A DNA stretch of 64,000 nucleotides from UBA9926 sp038131595 (GTDB lineage: Bacteria; Pseudomonadota; Gammaproteobacteria; Pseudomonadales; Azotimanducaceae), in assembly GCA_038131595.1 (NCBI GenBank), contig JAYPPR010000008.1, forward strand, positions 992,001 through 1,056,000, read 5' to 3'. Under the pieces are notes generated by a model, which ran no database searches, had not been told where the DNA came from, and saw only the letters and a program-made list of their open reading frames with translations. Shown one piece after another: positions 35,827 to 43,320 of the stretch (its first letter is position 1; the number at the start of each line of letters is the position of its first letter). A program made the position numbers and the translations under genes.

Positions 35827-35846
35827 TGACATGGAGCCTGATGTCA
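35827..35846. promoter_or_regulatory. Dyad TGACAT-N8-ATGTCA abutting the dnaA promoter
   Basis: Perfect 6-base arms (35827-35832, 35841-35846) end one base before the -35 of the predicted dnaA promoter. The placement suits a transcription factor operator. No known regulator is assigned. Confidence 0.4.
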
Positions 35847-35847
35847 C

Positions 35848-35876
35848 TTGCCGGTTGAAGCAATTGGCAATATATA
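35848..35876 (+). promoter_or_regulatory. Promoter of dnaA
   Basis: -35 TTGCCG (35848-35853), 17-base spacer, -10 TATATA (35871-35876), about 70 bases before the dnaA GTG. Confidence 0.55.
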
Positions 35877-35883
35877 ACTTTAT

Positions 35884-35915
35884 TTAACCAAAAAAGTTAC
35901 TTAACTAAAAAAGTT
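35884..35915 (+). repeat. Tandem 17-base-period repeat in the dnaA leader
   Basis: Two copies of TTAAC(C/T)AAAAAAGTT start at 35884 and 35901, differing at one base. They lie just downstream of the predicted dnaA -10, so they would be in the transcript leader or initially transcribed region. A-tracts spaced like this can bend DNA. Confidence 0.6.
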
Positions 35916-35948
35916 GGCGGAAGACGTGGCAAAGGAAAGGGGCAAGAA

Positions 35949-37298
35949 GTGCAAGAAGTGAAAGATTGGACAACTTGCCTTGAGACCCTGGCGCTCGATC
36001 TCTCTCAAGAGCAGTACAACACCTGGATTCGACCGCTTCAAGCCGATCAATCACCAGACGGCGCTCTCACGCTTTACGCACCGAATAAGTTTATTAAGGA
36101 CCAGGTTGCTAAAGAGTTCTTAACGAAGATTCGTCATCACTTTGAGGGGTTAACGGGAAACACGGTACATATTCGCGTTGGCGCCGCGCCATCAGTGCGT
36201 GGGGTGATGCCAGGTAATGATCGAAGTGAAGGTTCCGCTGTGAATAGCTTTAAAGAGCGTGAGCGATTTTATCCGCTGCTGGAACTGAACAAGACGTTCA
36301 CTTTTGACACCTTTGTGGGCGGACAATCTAATGAAATGGCAAGGGCAGCTGCTGTTCAGGTTGCTGAAAATGTCGGCATCTCTTCGTATAACCCGCTGCT
36401 TCTCTACGGCGGCGTGGGCCTTGGTAAAACCCATCTTATGCACGCTGTGGGCAATGCAATTGTCGATCGTCATCCCCATTTAAAGGTTGCTTATATGTAC
36501 TCCCAGCGGTTCATGGAGGACATGGTTCGAGCTATTGAGCGGGGAAGCATGGGTGAGTTCACGCAGTATTATCGTTCAGTCGATGTGCTGCTGATGGATG
36601 ATATTCAGTTTTTGGCCAAAGGAAGCAAGTCGCAAGAAGAGTTTTTCCATGTTTTCAATAGGTTACAAGAGGACGGCCGTCAAATCGTGCTCACGTGTGA
36701 TCGGTATCCCAAGGAAATACAGGGTCTTGAGGAGCGGTTAGAGAGTCGATTTGTTTGGGGAATGACGGCAGCTGTAGAACCCCCAGAGCTAGAAACAAGG
36801 GTGGCGATTTTGCTCAAAAAAGCAGAGCAAGAGGATGTGCCACTCAGCCCTGATGTTGCGTTTTTCATTGCTGAAAAGGTTCGATCGAATGTCAGAGAGT
36901 TGGAGGGGGCGCTCCGGCGCGTCATAGCGAATGCCCAGTTCACTGGGCGAGATATTACGATTGAGCAGACAAAGTACGCGCTGAGAGATCTGATAGCGAT
37001 CCAGGCTCGTCAAATTAGCGTGGAGAATATCCAAAAGTCGGTCGCTGATTATTTCAAGATTAGAATGGCGGACTTGCTGAGCAAGAAGCGTAATCGGTCT
37101 TTGGCGAGGCCAAGGCAAATTGCGATGGCGTTATCTAAAGAACTAACTCACCACAGCCTTCCAGAGATAGGCGACGCGTTCGGTGGCAGGGATCACACAA
37201 CGGTTCTCCATGCTTGTCGGAAAGTCAGCGAACTACGAGAGCTTCATAATGAAGTACGAGATGACTATCGAACGCTCAGAAGAATGCTTACGAGCTAG
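35949..37298 (+). CDS. dnaA: Chromosomal replication initiator DnaA
   Basis: The 449-residue AAA+ initiator that binds DnaA boxes and opens oriC. Domains: DnaB/DiaA-interacting domain I (WTTCLETLALDLSQEQYNTWIRPL region), short linker, AAA+ domain with YGGVGLGKTHLMHAVGN, LLMDDIQFLAKG and the sensor/arginine-finger region NVRELEGALRRVIANA, and DNA-binding domain IV with the signature IGDAFGGRDHTTVLHACRK. The start is GTG 35949 with AAGGGG at 35937-35942; a second GTG at 35958 is possible. Linker domain II is short compared with enterics. Confidence 0.97.
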   Translation: MQEVKDWTTCLETLALDLSQEQYNTWIRPLQADQSPDGALTLYAPNKFIKDQVAKEFLTKIRHHFEGLTGNTVHIRVGAAPSVRGVMPGNDRSEGSAVNSFKERERFYPLLELNKTFTFDTFVGGQSNEMARAAAVQVAENVGISSYNPLLLYGGVGLGKTHLMHAVGNAIVDRHPHLKVAYMYSQRFMEDMVRAIERGSMGEFTQYYRSVDVLLMDDIQFLAKGSKSQEEFFHVFNRLQEDGRQIVLTCDRYPKEIQGLEERLESRFVWGMTAAVEPPELETRVAILLKKAEQEDVPLSPDVAFFIAEKVRSNVRELEGALRRVIANAQFTGRDITIEQTKYALRDLIAIQARQISVENIQKSVADYFKIRMADLLSKKRNRSLARPRQIAMALSKELTHHSLPEIGDAFGGRDHTTVLHACRKVSELRELHNEVRDDYRTLRRMLTS

Positions 37299-37348
37299 GT
37301 GTTAGCTGAAGGCCCAACAAAAGCGTTAGGCCGCAAAAGGAAACGTAG

Positions 37349-38458
37349 ATGAAGTTTGATGTCGAGAAAAGTGCGCTTATTGAGCCGTTGCAGCGAGTTG
37401 TCAACGTGCTTGAGCGTCGGCAAACCCTGCCGATCTTGTCTCACGTGCTGATCGAGTGTAGTGAGTCCGGCATCGTGTTGGTTGGGACTGATCAAGAGAT
37501 TGAGCTGTCTGCTCGTATACCGATCGATAGCGTTGATGTATCTGGCGTTGGTGCTGTTACCGTACCAGGACGCAAACTGCTTGATATTGTGCGCCATTTA
37601 CCAGAGGGCGTAGTGATTAGTTGCGAGGCGGAGGCGGACCGATTTGTATTGCGAAGCCAGCGATTTGAATCACAGCTAGCAACGTTGCCAGCGAATGAAT
37701 TCCCTTGGATTGATCTTGCCGTCATAGCGAATGACCCTATTAAAGCTAGCGGGAAGGCGCTTAAGACTCTGCTTTCCAAGACGATGTTCGCAATGGCTCA
37801 GCAGGATGTTCGTTATTTTTTCAACGGTATGTTGTTCGAGTTTGAAGCGGGTCTACTTCGCTGCGTTGCGACCAATGGCCAGCGCCTGGCGATAGCGGAA
37901 GCCGCACTTGAAGGGGCGCCAGCTGGATCGCGCCCCATACTGCCGAGGAAGGGCGTGACAGAGCTTGCTCGACTGCTCGATAGCGACGCCGAGGAAGTTC
38001 GACTCCAGTTCACGGATCAACACGTGCAAGCGGAAGTCGGACTCGACCGGTTCGTAAGTAAACTGATCGATGCGGAGTACCCCGACTACACCAAAGCGAT
38101 CCCGTCATCCAGCGACCAATCATTTTCGTGCTCGAGAAACGATTTGAAAGACGCACTAGTCCGCACAGCTGTGCTGTCGAACGAGGTGTATAAGAATGTC
38201 AGACTGTCTTTGTCAACAGGCCAATTGGAGATCTTTACTAATAACCCTCAGCAGGAGCAGGCCATAGAGCAAATTTCGGTCGACTACACCAAAGAGCCGT
38301 TGGAAATTGGGTTTAATATCCATTTCCTAATCGAGGCGCTATCGGTGATGTCCGGGGATTCGGTCAGGGTTGAACTAACAAACCCCAGCAGCCCATGTAA
38401 GTTACAGGACCCAGATGACCCGAGCGCACAGTTTATTATAAGCCCGATGGTTTTATGA
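37349..38458 (+). CDS. DnaN paralogue 1 (divergent beta clamp)
   Basis: A 369-residue protein, full length for a beta sliding clamp, with the three-domain pattern intact (RRQTLPILSHVLI, TVPGRKLLDIVRHLPEG, MAQQDVRYFFNGMLFE, ILPRKGVTELARLL, VLSNEVYKNVRL, FTNNPQQEQ, EIGFNIHFLIEAL). It departs from the usual clamp where partner proteins dock: TNGQRL (175-180) where DnaN has TDGHRL, YPDYTKAIP (244-252) with Lys/Ala replacing the conserved Arg/Val, and a C-terminus ISPMVL where MPM(R/K)L is the rule. The dimer-interface acidic patch is also altered (NPQQEQAIEQ). It lies 50 bases after dnaA, in the normal dnaN slot. Not decayed: no stops and a good ribosome site (AAAGGA). Likely a functional but specialised clamp; its role is unknown. 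Confidence 0.9.
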   Translation: MKFDVEKSALIEPLQRVVNVLERRQTLPILSHVLIECSESGIVLVGTDQEIELSARIPIDSVDVSGVGAVTVPGRKLLDIVRHLPEGVVISCEAEADRFVLRSQRFESQLATLPANEFPWIDLAVIANDPIKASGKALKTLLSKTMFAMAQQDVRYFFNGMLFEFEAGLLRCVATNGQRLAIAEAALEGAPAGSRPILPRKGVTELARLLDSDAEEVRLQFTDQHVQAEVGLDRFVSKLIDAEYPDYTKAIPSSSDQSFSCSRNDLKDALVRTAVLSNEVYKNVRLSLSTGQLEIFTNNPQQEQAIEQISVDYTKEPLEIGFNIHFLIEALSVMSGDSVRVELTNPSSPCKLQDPDDPSAQFIISPMVL

Positions 38459-38543
38459 TAGTGACCACTCACTAACTGACGATTATTGAACAATCAATTG
38501 CCATTAATCCGGTCACGTTGTTCACGCAATTTAGGAAGGACTC

Positions 38544-39647
38544 ATGAAATTCTCCGTTAGCCGAGATAACATTTTAAAACCGCTTCAGCAGGTTGGTGGG
38601 GTAGTCGAGCGAAGACAAACGCTCCCGATCCTGTCGAATGTTTTACTTGTATTGGAGGGGTCCAAGCTCTCGATGACGGGGACCGATCTAGAGGTGGAAA
38701 TGGTGGCCAGCGTCAATGTGGAGGCAGATTTGCCAGGCTCACTCACGGTGCCCGCTAGGAAACTGGTTGATATCATTCGCGAACTACCTGAGCAGGCCGA
38801 GATCGGTTTTACCCAGAAGGGCGAGCGGCTAGAGGTCCGGTCCGGCCGGTTTAAGTCTAACCTCTCGACACTGCCTTCGACCGATTTCCCCGCTGTGGAG
38901 TCGGACACATTGAGTCCCCCGGTTTCTATTGGCGCTGAAACGCTGAAATCTCTGCTCGACTTAACCGCGTTTGCCATGGCCCAACAGGATGTCAGGTATT
39001 TCTTGAATGGGATGTTGCTCGAGGAAAGTGAGGGGCAGCTGAGATCAGTGGCGACGGACGGTCATCGGTTGGCGCTTAATCAAGTCGCACTGAGCGCTCA
39101 AAGGGACGATGGCATGGGTCAGGTGATTGTTCCGAGAAAAGGCGTTATCGAGATGCAGCGGTTGCTTTCAGATAGCCCCGATGAGGTAGAGGTATCGGTC
39201 AGCAGTAGCCATTTGTGCTTGTCCTCTGGCCCGTTTGTTTTGACAACTAAGTTGGTAGATGGTCGTTTTCCAGACTACCAAAGGGTCATTCCAAAAGACG
39301 GGGACAAAGTTATTCTTGCTGATAAGTTGGAGCTTAAGCGAGCGCTCAATAGGACATCGATTTTGTCAAACGAAAAGTTCCGTGGAGTGCGGGTTCAGTT
39401 CAAGTCAGGGTTAATCGAAATATCGACGAATAACCCTGAGCAGGAAGATGCTGAGGAATCACTGCCCGTTGAGTACGACGGCCCAGAATTAGAGATTGGG
39501 TTCAATGTTGGGTACCTTCAGGATGTCCTAAATGTCGTTCGTGGCAGCCAGGTCAAACTAACGGTCAACGATGCAAATAGTAGCGCCTTGATTGAGGACC
39601 CGGAAGCTGAGCAAGCGCTTTATGTCATTATGCCCATGAAGCTTTAG
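38544..39647 (+). CDS. dnaN: DNA polymerase III beta subunit (canonical sliding clamp)
   Basis: 367 residues, close to E. coli DnaN (366). The clamp-partner pocket is conventional: TDGHRLAL (171-178), FPDYQRVIP (242-250) and the end VIMPMKL. The dimer-interface acidic run NPEQEDAEESL is retained. Other family marks: MKFSVSRDNILKPLQQVGG, GTDLEVEM, AMAQQDVRYFLNGMLLE and SILSNEKFRGVR. It is the second of two tandem clamp genes, separated from the first by 85 bases and preceded by AGGAAGGA. I infer that this copy is the replicative processivity clamp that holds polymerase III, and is the essential one. Confidence 0.95.
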   Translation: MKFSVSRDNILKPLQQVGGVVERRQTLPILSNVLLVLEGSKLSMTGTDLEVEMVASVNVEADLPGSLTVPARKLVDIIRELPEQAEIGFTQKGERLEVRSGRFKSNLSTLPSTDFPAVESDTLSPPVSIGAETLKSLLDLTAFAMAQQDVRYFLNGMLLEESEGQLRSVATDGHRLALNQVALSAQRDDGMGQVIVPRKGVIEMQRLLSDSPDEVEVSVSSSHLCLSSGPFVLTTKLVDGRFPDYQRVIPKDGDKVILADKLELKRALNRTSILSNEKFRGVRVQFKSGLIEISTNNPEQEDAEESLPVEYDGPELEIGFNVGYLQDVLNVVRGSQVKLTVNDANSSALIEDPEAEQALYVIMPMKL

Positions 39648-39756
39648 GGGCCCCACCACTGCTATCCGCTAAGGACAAGCTTTGCCCGCTGCAGCCTCTG
39701 GGATGAAACCAGGCAATCTAATTCTCTTGATTGGCAAGCTAACCAAAGTCGCGTGC

Positions 39757-39795
39757 AACGCTGAACCCATCAGTTTGCCTGAGCGGTTTAGCGTT
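39757..39795 (+). other. Strong hairpin in the dnaN-recF gap
   Basis: AACGCTGAACC (39757-39767) pairs with GGTTTAGCGTT (39785-39795): 11 pairs including one G-U, with a 17-base loop. It is followed by AAACAAAAGAGG, not a T-run, so it is not a classical terminator. It may reduce recF expression relative to dnaN or stabilise the dnaN message. Confidence 0.45.
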
Positions 39796-39821
39796 AAACA
39801 AAAGAGGGAGAGCAAGGTTCC

Positions 39822-40895
39822 GTGAGCTTATCCCGTCTTGAAGTAGCGCAATTTCGAAACCTTGAGCCAACGACTCTTGACCTCACCGGGCAAGTGACGG
39901 GGTTGTTTGGCGATAACGGCTCGGGGAAAACTAGTCTACTAGAGGCAGTTTATTGTCTTGGTACCGGGCGATCTTTTCGTGTTGGGCAGCCAAGCTCCAT
40001 GATTCAGCACGGAAAAGAATCCCTCTTGGTTCGAGGTCAGTTGTCGTCTGGTGAGTGGTTGGCGGTAGAACGCGGCAGAGCACAAGCCATTCGAGCAAAA
40101 ATTAACCACGATGTAGTGACCCAAACCTCTTCTCTTGCCGAGGCGTTGCCTGTTGAGGTGATGGACCCAACGACGATCGAGCTGCTGCTGGGTGAGCCAG
40201 AGCGTCGTCGGCGATTGATTAATTGGGGATTGTTTCACGTGAAACCAGCGTTCAGGCTAGCCTGGCACCAGGCGAGTCGAGCCTTGAAGCAAAGAAATGC
40301 CTGTTTGCGCTCCCCTGGGCTAGGGAACTCCCGAGAATGGCTTGAGGTCTACGCTAGGCACGGAGAAGTCATCCATGAACTTCGAGAGCATCACATCCGG
40401 GATTTAGCTCGGTCTTTCACAGACTGGCTCAGGCTTTTTGATTGGCCAACGGAAGTGACGCTCGATTATCGGAAGGGCTGGTCTGCTGACCGCACTCTTA
40501 AAGAAGCGCTGTTAGAAAACGAAGAATCAGACAAGGAGCGCGGGTTCACCCAAAGAGGAGTACACAGAGCGGATCTCGTTGTAAAGATCGGGCAGCATCC
40601 AGCGTCATTGGTCTCCAGTCGTGGCGAGGTAAAAATGTTGGCGTGGCTGCTGAAGTTGGCGCAGCTTGGCTTGCTACCTGACGAAGTGCAGAACCAGGCT
40701 GTTTTGTTGCTCGATGATTTCTCTTCAGAATTAGATGAAAAGAACGGCCGGAGGCTCGCGGAGACCCTCCTGAGGCTACCGTTTCAAATCATATTAACTG
40801 GTGCGTCCATAGAGGCAGCAAATACGCATTGGGGGGCGCATTTAGCGCGGGTGTTTCACGTGAAACAGGGTATAATCGGCGAGAGCGGAGGGTAA
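39822..40895 (+). CDS. recF: DNA replication and repair protein RecF
   Basis: The 357-residue SMC-like ATPase that helps load RecA at gaps. Visible: Walker A FGDNGSGKTSLLEAVY, LGTGRSFRVG, the signature region LVSSRGEVKMLAWLLKLAQ and Walker B QAVLLLDDFSSELDEKNG. It starts with GTG at 39822. The coding sequence contains two parS palindromes, the second only 28 bases before its stop. gyrB follows by 4 bases. Confidence 0.96.
   Translation: MSLSRLEVAQFRNLEPTTLDLTGQVTGLFGDNGSGKTSLLEAVYCLGTGRSFRVGQPSSMIQHGKESLLVRGQLSSGEWLAVERGRAQAIRAKINHDVVTQTSSLAEALPVEVMDPTTIELLLGEPERRRRLINWGLFHVKPAFRLAWHQASRALKQRNACLRSPGLGNSREWLEVYARHGEVIHELREHHIRDLARSFTDWLRLFDWPTEVTLDYRKGWSADRTLKEALLENEESDKERGFTQRGVHRADLVVKIGQHPASLVSSRGEVKMLAWLLKLAQLGLLPDEVQNQAVLLLDDFSSELDEKNGRRLAETLLRLPFQIILTGASIEAANTHWGAHLARVFHVKQGIIGESGG
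40231..40246. promoter_or_regulatory. parS site 1 (inside recF)
   Basis: TGTTTCACGTGAAACC matches the 16-base ParB-binding consensus TGTTTCACGTGAAACA at 15 of 16 positions. It lies about 5 kb from oriC on the same replichore as dnaA; ParB itself is encoded in this window. Confidence 0.85.
40852..40867. promoter_or_regulatory. parS site 2 (3' end of recF, against the gyrB -10)
   Basis: A perfect TGTTTCACGTGAAACA. It ends 3 bases before TATAAT at 40871-40876, so ParB bound here would cover the spacer or -35 position of a gyrB promoter. Confidence 0.92.
40871..40876 (+). promoter_or_regulatory. Perfect -10 hexamer upstream of gyrB
   Basis: TATAAT 24 bases before the gyrB ATG, within the last codons of recF. 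No acceptable -35 is found at 16-18 bases; that interval is occupied by parS site 2. It may be an activated or weak promoter. Confidence 0.4.
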
Positions 40896-40899
40896 TCCT

Positions 40900-43317
40900 A
40901 TGACAGACGAAAGAACCTATGACTCTAGCAGCATCAAGGTGCTAAAGGGGTTAGAGGCTGTTCGAAAGCGACCAGGAATGTACATTGGCGATACCGACGA
41001 CGGAACTGGCCTCCACCACATGGTCCAGGAGCTGGTTGATAACTCGATAGACGAAGCGCTAGAGGGTCATTGCTCTGAGATTCAGGTGATTGTTCATATG
41101 GATCAATCTGTCACCGTCTCTGACAACGGGCGAGGCATTCCGACCGATATGCACGAGGAGGAGGGGCGTTCAGCTGCCGAAGTTATCATGACGGTGCTCC
41201 ATGCGGGCGGCAAGTTCGATGATAGTAACTACAAGGTATCGGGTGGTTTGCATGGGGTTGGTGTGTCTGTCGTTAATGCCTTGTCCTCGGAACTGACGCT
41301 AACGATTTGGCGAGAGGGTCAGATTTGGGAACAAACCTATCACCACGGCGAGCCTGAGGCGCCGCTTAAGGCGATAGGGTCGACGGAACAAACCGGTACG
41401 CGATGCCGCTTCAAGCCCAGCGAGGAGACGTTTTCCAATATCGAATTTAGCTATGACGTCTTGGCAAAACGGCTAAGAGAACTGTCGTTTCTTAATTCTG
41501 GAGTGGGTATACACCTTAAAGATGAAAGAACTGGCAGAGCCGAACTATTTAAGTTCGAGGGCGGTCTGCGGTCTTTTGTGGATTACTTGAATGAAAACAA
41601 GACCACGCTCAACCCCGTCTTCCATTTTCAAACAACGCGAGAGGACGGTATCGGTGTGGAGGTTGCCCTTCAGTGGAACGATTCGTATCAAGAGTCGTTA
41701 CTCGCGTATACCAATAATATTCCCCAAAGCGACGGTGGGACGCACCTACAGGGTTTTCGAGCAGCGCTTACCCGCTCACTGAATGGATACATTGAGCGAG
41801 AGGGGTTGGGTAAAAAAGCGCAAGTGAACACAACAGGCGATGATGCCAGAGAAGGCCTAACGGCGATTATTTCTGTCAAAGTGCCCGACCCTAAGTTCTC
41901 CTCTCAAACCAAAGACAAGCTTGTGTCCTCTGAGGTGAAGCCGGCGGTAGAGCAAGAGATGGGGCAAGCCTTCGGTGATTATTTGCTAGAAAACCCGCAG
42001 GATGCGAAAGCCATTGTTCAAAAAATGATCGATGCAGCCAGAGCCCGGGAGGCTGCTCGAAAGGCGCGGGAAATGACTCGGCGTAAAGGGGCGCTCGATA
42101 TCGCTGGCCTTCCGGGTAAATTAACGGATTGCCAAGAACGGGACCCGACGCGTTCGGAGATTTTTCTGGTCGAGGGCGATTCCGCGGGCGGGTCTGCAAA
42201 ACAAGGACGTGATCGTCACAATCAGGCGGTGCTTCCACTCAAAGGAAAGATTCTCAATGTCGAAAAAGCTCGTTTTGATAAAATGTTGTCGTCCGCGGAG
42301 ATTGCCACGCTAATCACTGCATTAGGCTGCGGTATTGGCCGAGATGAGTTTGATGCGGATAAATTGAGATACCATAAAATTATCGTTATGACAGATGCGG
42401 ATGTGGATGGCGCCCACATTAAAACGTTGCTACTGACGTTCTTCTTCCGACATATGCCTGAGTTGATCGAGCGCGGTCATGTACTGATTGCGCAGCCGCC
42501 GCTTTACAAAGTCAAGCGGGGCCGTCAAGAGCGTTACATCAAGGACGATGCAGAGCTTGCCGCGTTTACCTTGGAGCTAGCGCTCGATGAAGCCAGTGTA
42601 GAGTTGCCCGATGGCACCGTCCTCTCGGCCGAGACGTTAGGTGAATTAGCGACGGCTTACCAAAAAACCCAAGACCGAATTCATCAACTTGACCGAGTTT
42701 ATCCAGCCGTTGTGCTTGATCAGTTTTTGTTCTTGCCAGCGCTCGCGGTAGAGGCTTTTGTCAATGGCGGCGAAGTTCTCCAAGCGTTTGGGGCGCAACT
42801 AAACGAGCGATTGGCAGCTATGCAAAATGCGCAGTTTCAGTATAGCGTCGACGTAGTCGAAGCGGTGGATGGCAACGAGGCGTCGATCCAGGTTTCAGTG
42901 ATCAATCACGGCTTTGAGCGACGGTATGAATTTGGTAGAGACTTTTTCGCGTCGCAGGACTACCAAGCGCTCGCTGCCTTTGGTGCAGAGATGCTCGTTG
43001 CCGTGCCGGAAGGCAGTCGAGTGTTGAAGGGAGAGCGCTCGCAAGCGGCTAACGATTTGGTTGAAGCGTTGAGTTGGTTGCAAAAAGAAGCAGTCCGTGG
43101 TCAGAGCAGGCAGCGGTTCAAGGGCCTTGGAGAAATGAACGCTGACCAGCTGTGGGAAACAACCATGGATCCCGCTCATCGGACGTTACTCAGAGTCTCG
43201 GTGGAGGATGCCATCGCAGCCGACCAGGTGTTCAACACGCTGATGGGTGACCACGTGGAGCCTCGACGAGACTTCATTGAGCAAAATGCGCTGGCCGTCG
43301 CTAACCTCGACGTGTGA
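40900..43317 (+). CDS. gyrB: DNA gyrase subunit B GyrB
   Basis: The 805-residue ATPase subunit of gyrase that introduces negative supercoils. Visible: KGLEAVRKRPGMYIGDT, the GHKL ATP site ELVDNSIDEALEG and SDNGRGIP, GGLHGVGVSVVNALS, the TOPRIM motifs FLVEGDSAGGSAKQGR and MTDADVDGAHIKTLLLTF, and the C-terminal QRFKGLGEMN. The length reflects the roughly 170-residue insertion in the C-terminal half that is typical of gram-negative (gamma) GyrB. It follows recF by 4 bases and converges on glyS with a 3-base gap. Confidence 0.98.
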   Translation: MTDERTYDSSSIKVLKGLEAVRKRPGMYIGDTDDGTGLHHMVQELVDNSIDEALEGHCSEIQVIVHMDQSVTVSDNGRGIPTDMHEEEGRSAAEVIMTVLHAGGKFDDSNYKVSGGLHGVGVSVVNALSSELTLTIWREGQIWEQTYHHGEPEAPLKAIGSTEQTGTRCRFKPSEETFSNIEFSYDVLAKRLRELSFLNSGVGIHLKDERTGRAELFKFEGGLRSFVDYLNENKTTLNPVFHFQTTREDGIGVEVALQWNDSYQESLLAYTNNIPQSDGGTHLQGFRAALTRSLNGYIEREGLGKKAQVNTTGDDAREGLTAIISVKVPDPKFSSQTKDKLVSSEVKPAVEQEMGQAFGDYLLENPQDAKAIVQKMIDAARAREAARKAREMTRRKGALDIAGLPGKLTDCQERDPTRSEIFLVEGDSAGGSAKQGRDRHNQAVLPLKGKILNVEKARFDKMLSSAEIATLITALGCGIGRDEFDADKLRYHKIIVMTDADVDGAHIKTLLLTFFFRHMPELIERGHVLIAQPPLYKVKRGRQERYIKDDAELAAFTLELALDEASVELPDGTVLSAETLGELATAYQKTQDRIHQLDRVYPAVVLDQFLFLPALAVEAFVNGGEVLQAFGAQLNERLAAMQNAQFQYSVDVVEAVDGNEASIQVSVINHGFERRYEFGRDFFASQDYQALAAFGAEMLVAVPEGSRVLKGERSQAANDLVEALSWLQKEAVRGQSRQRFKGLGEMNADQLWETTMDPAHRTLLRVSVEDAIAADQVFNTLMGDHVEPRRDFIEQNALAVANLDV

Positions 43318-43320
43318 CAG

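Noticed and set aside
38019..38034. Other CACGTG-centred palindromes as parS (also at 2264, 37443 and 43250)
   Set aside because: They share only the central hexamer; the flanking GTTT/AAAC arms are missing.
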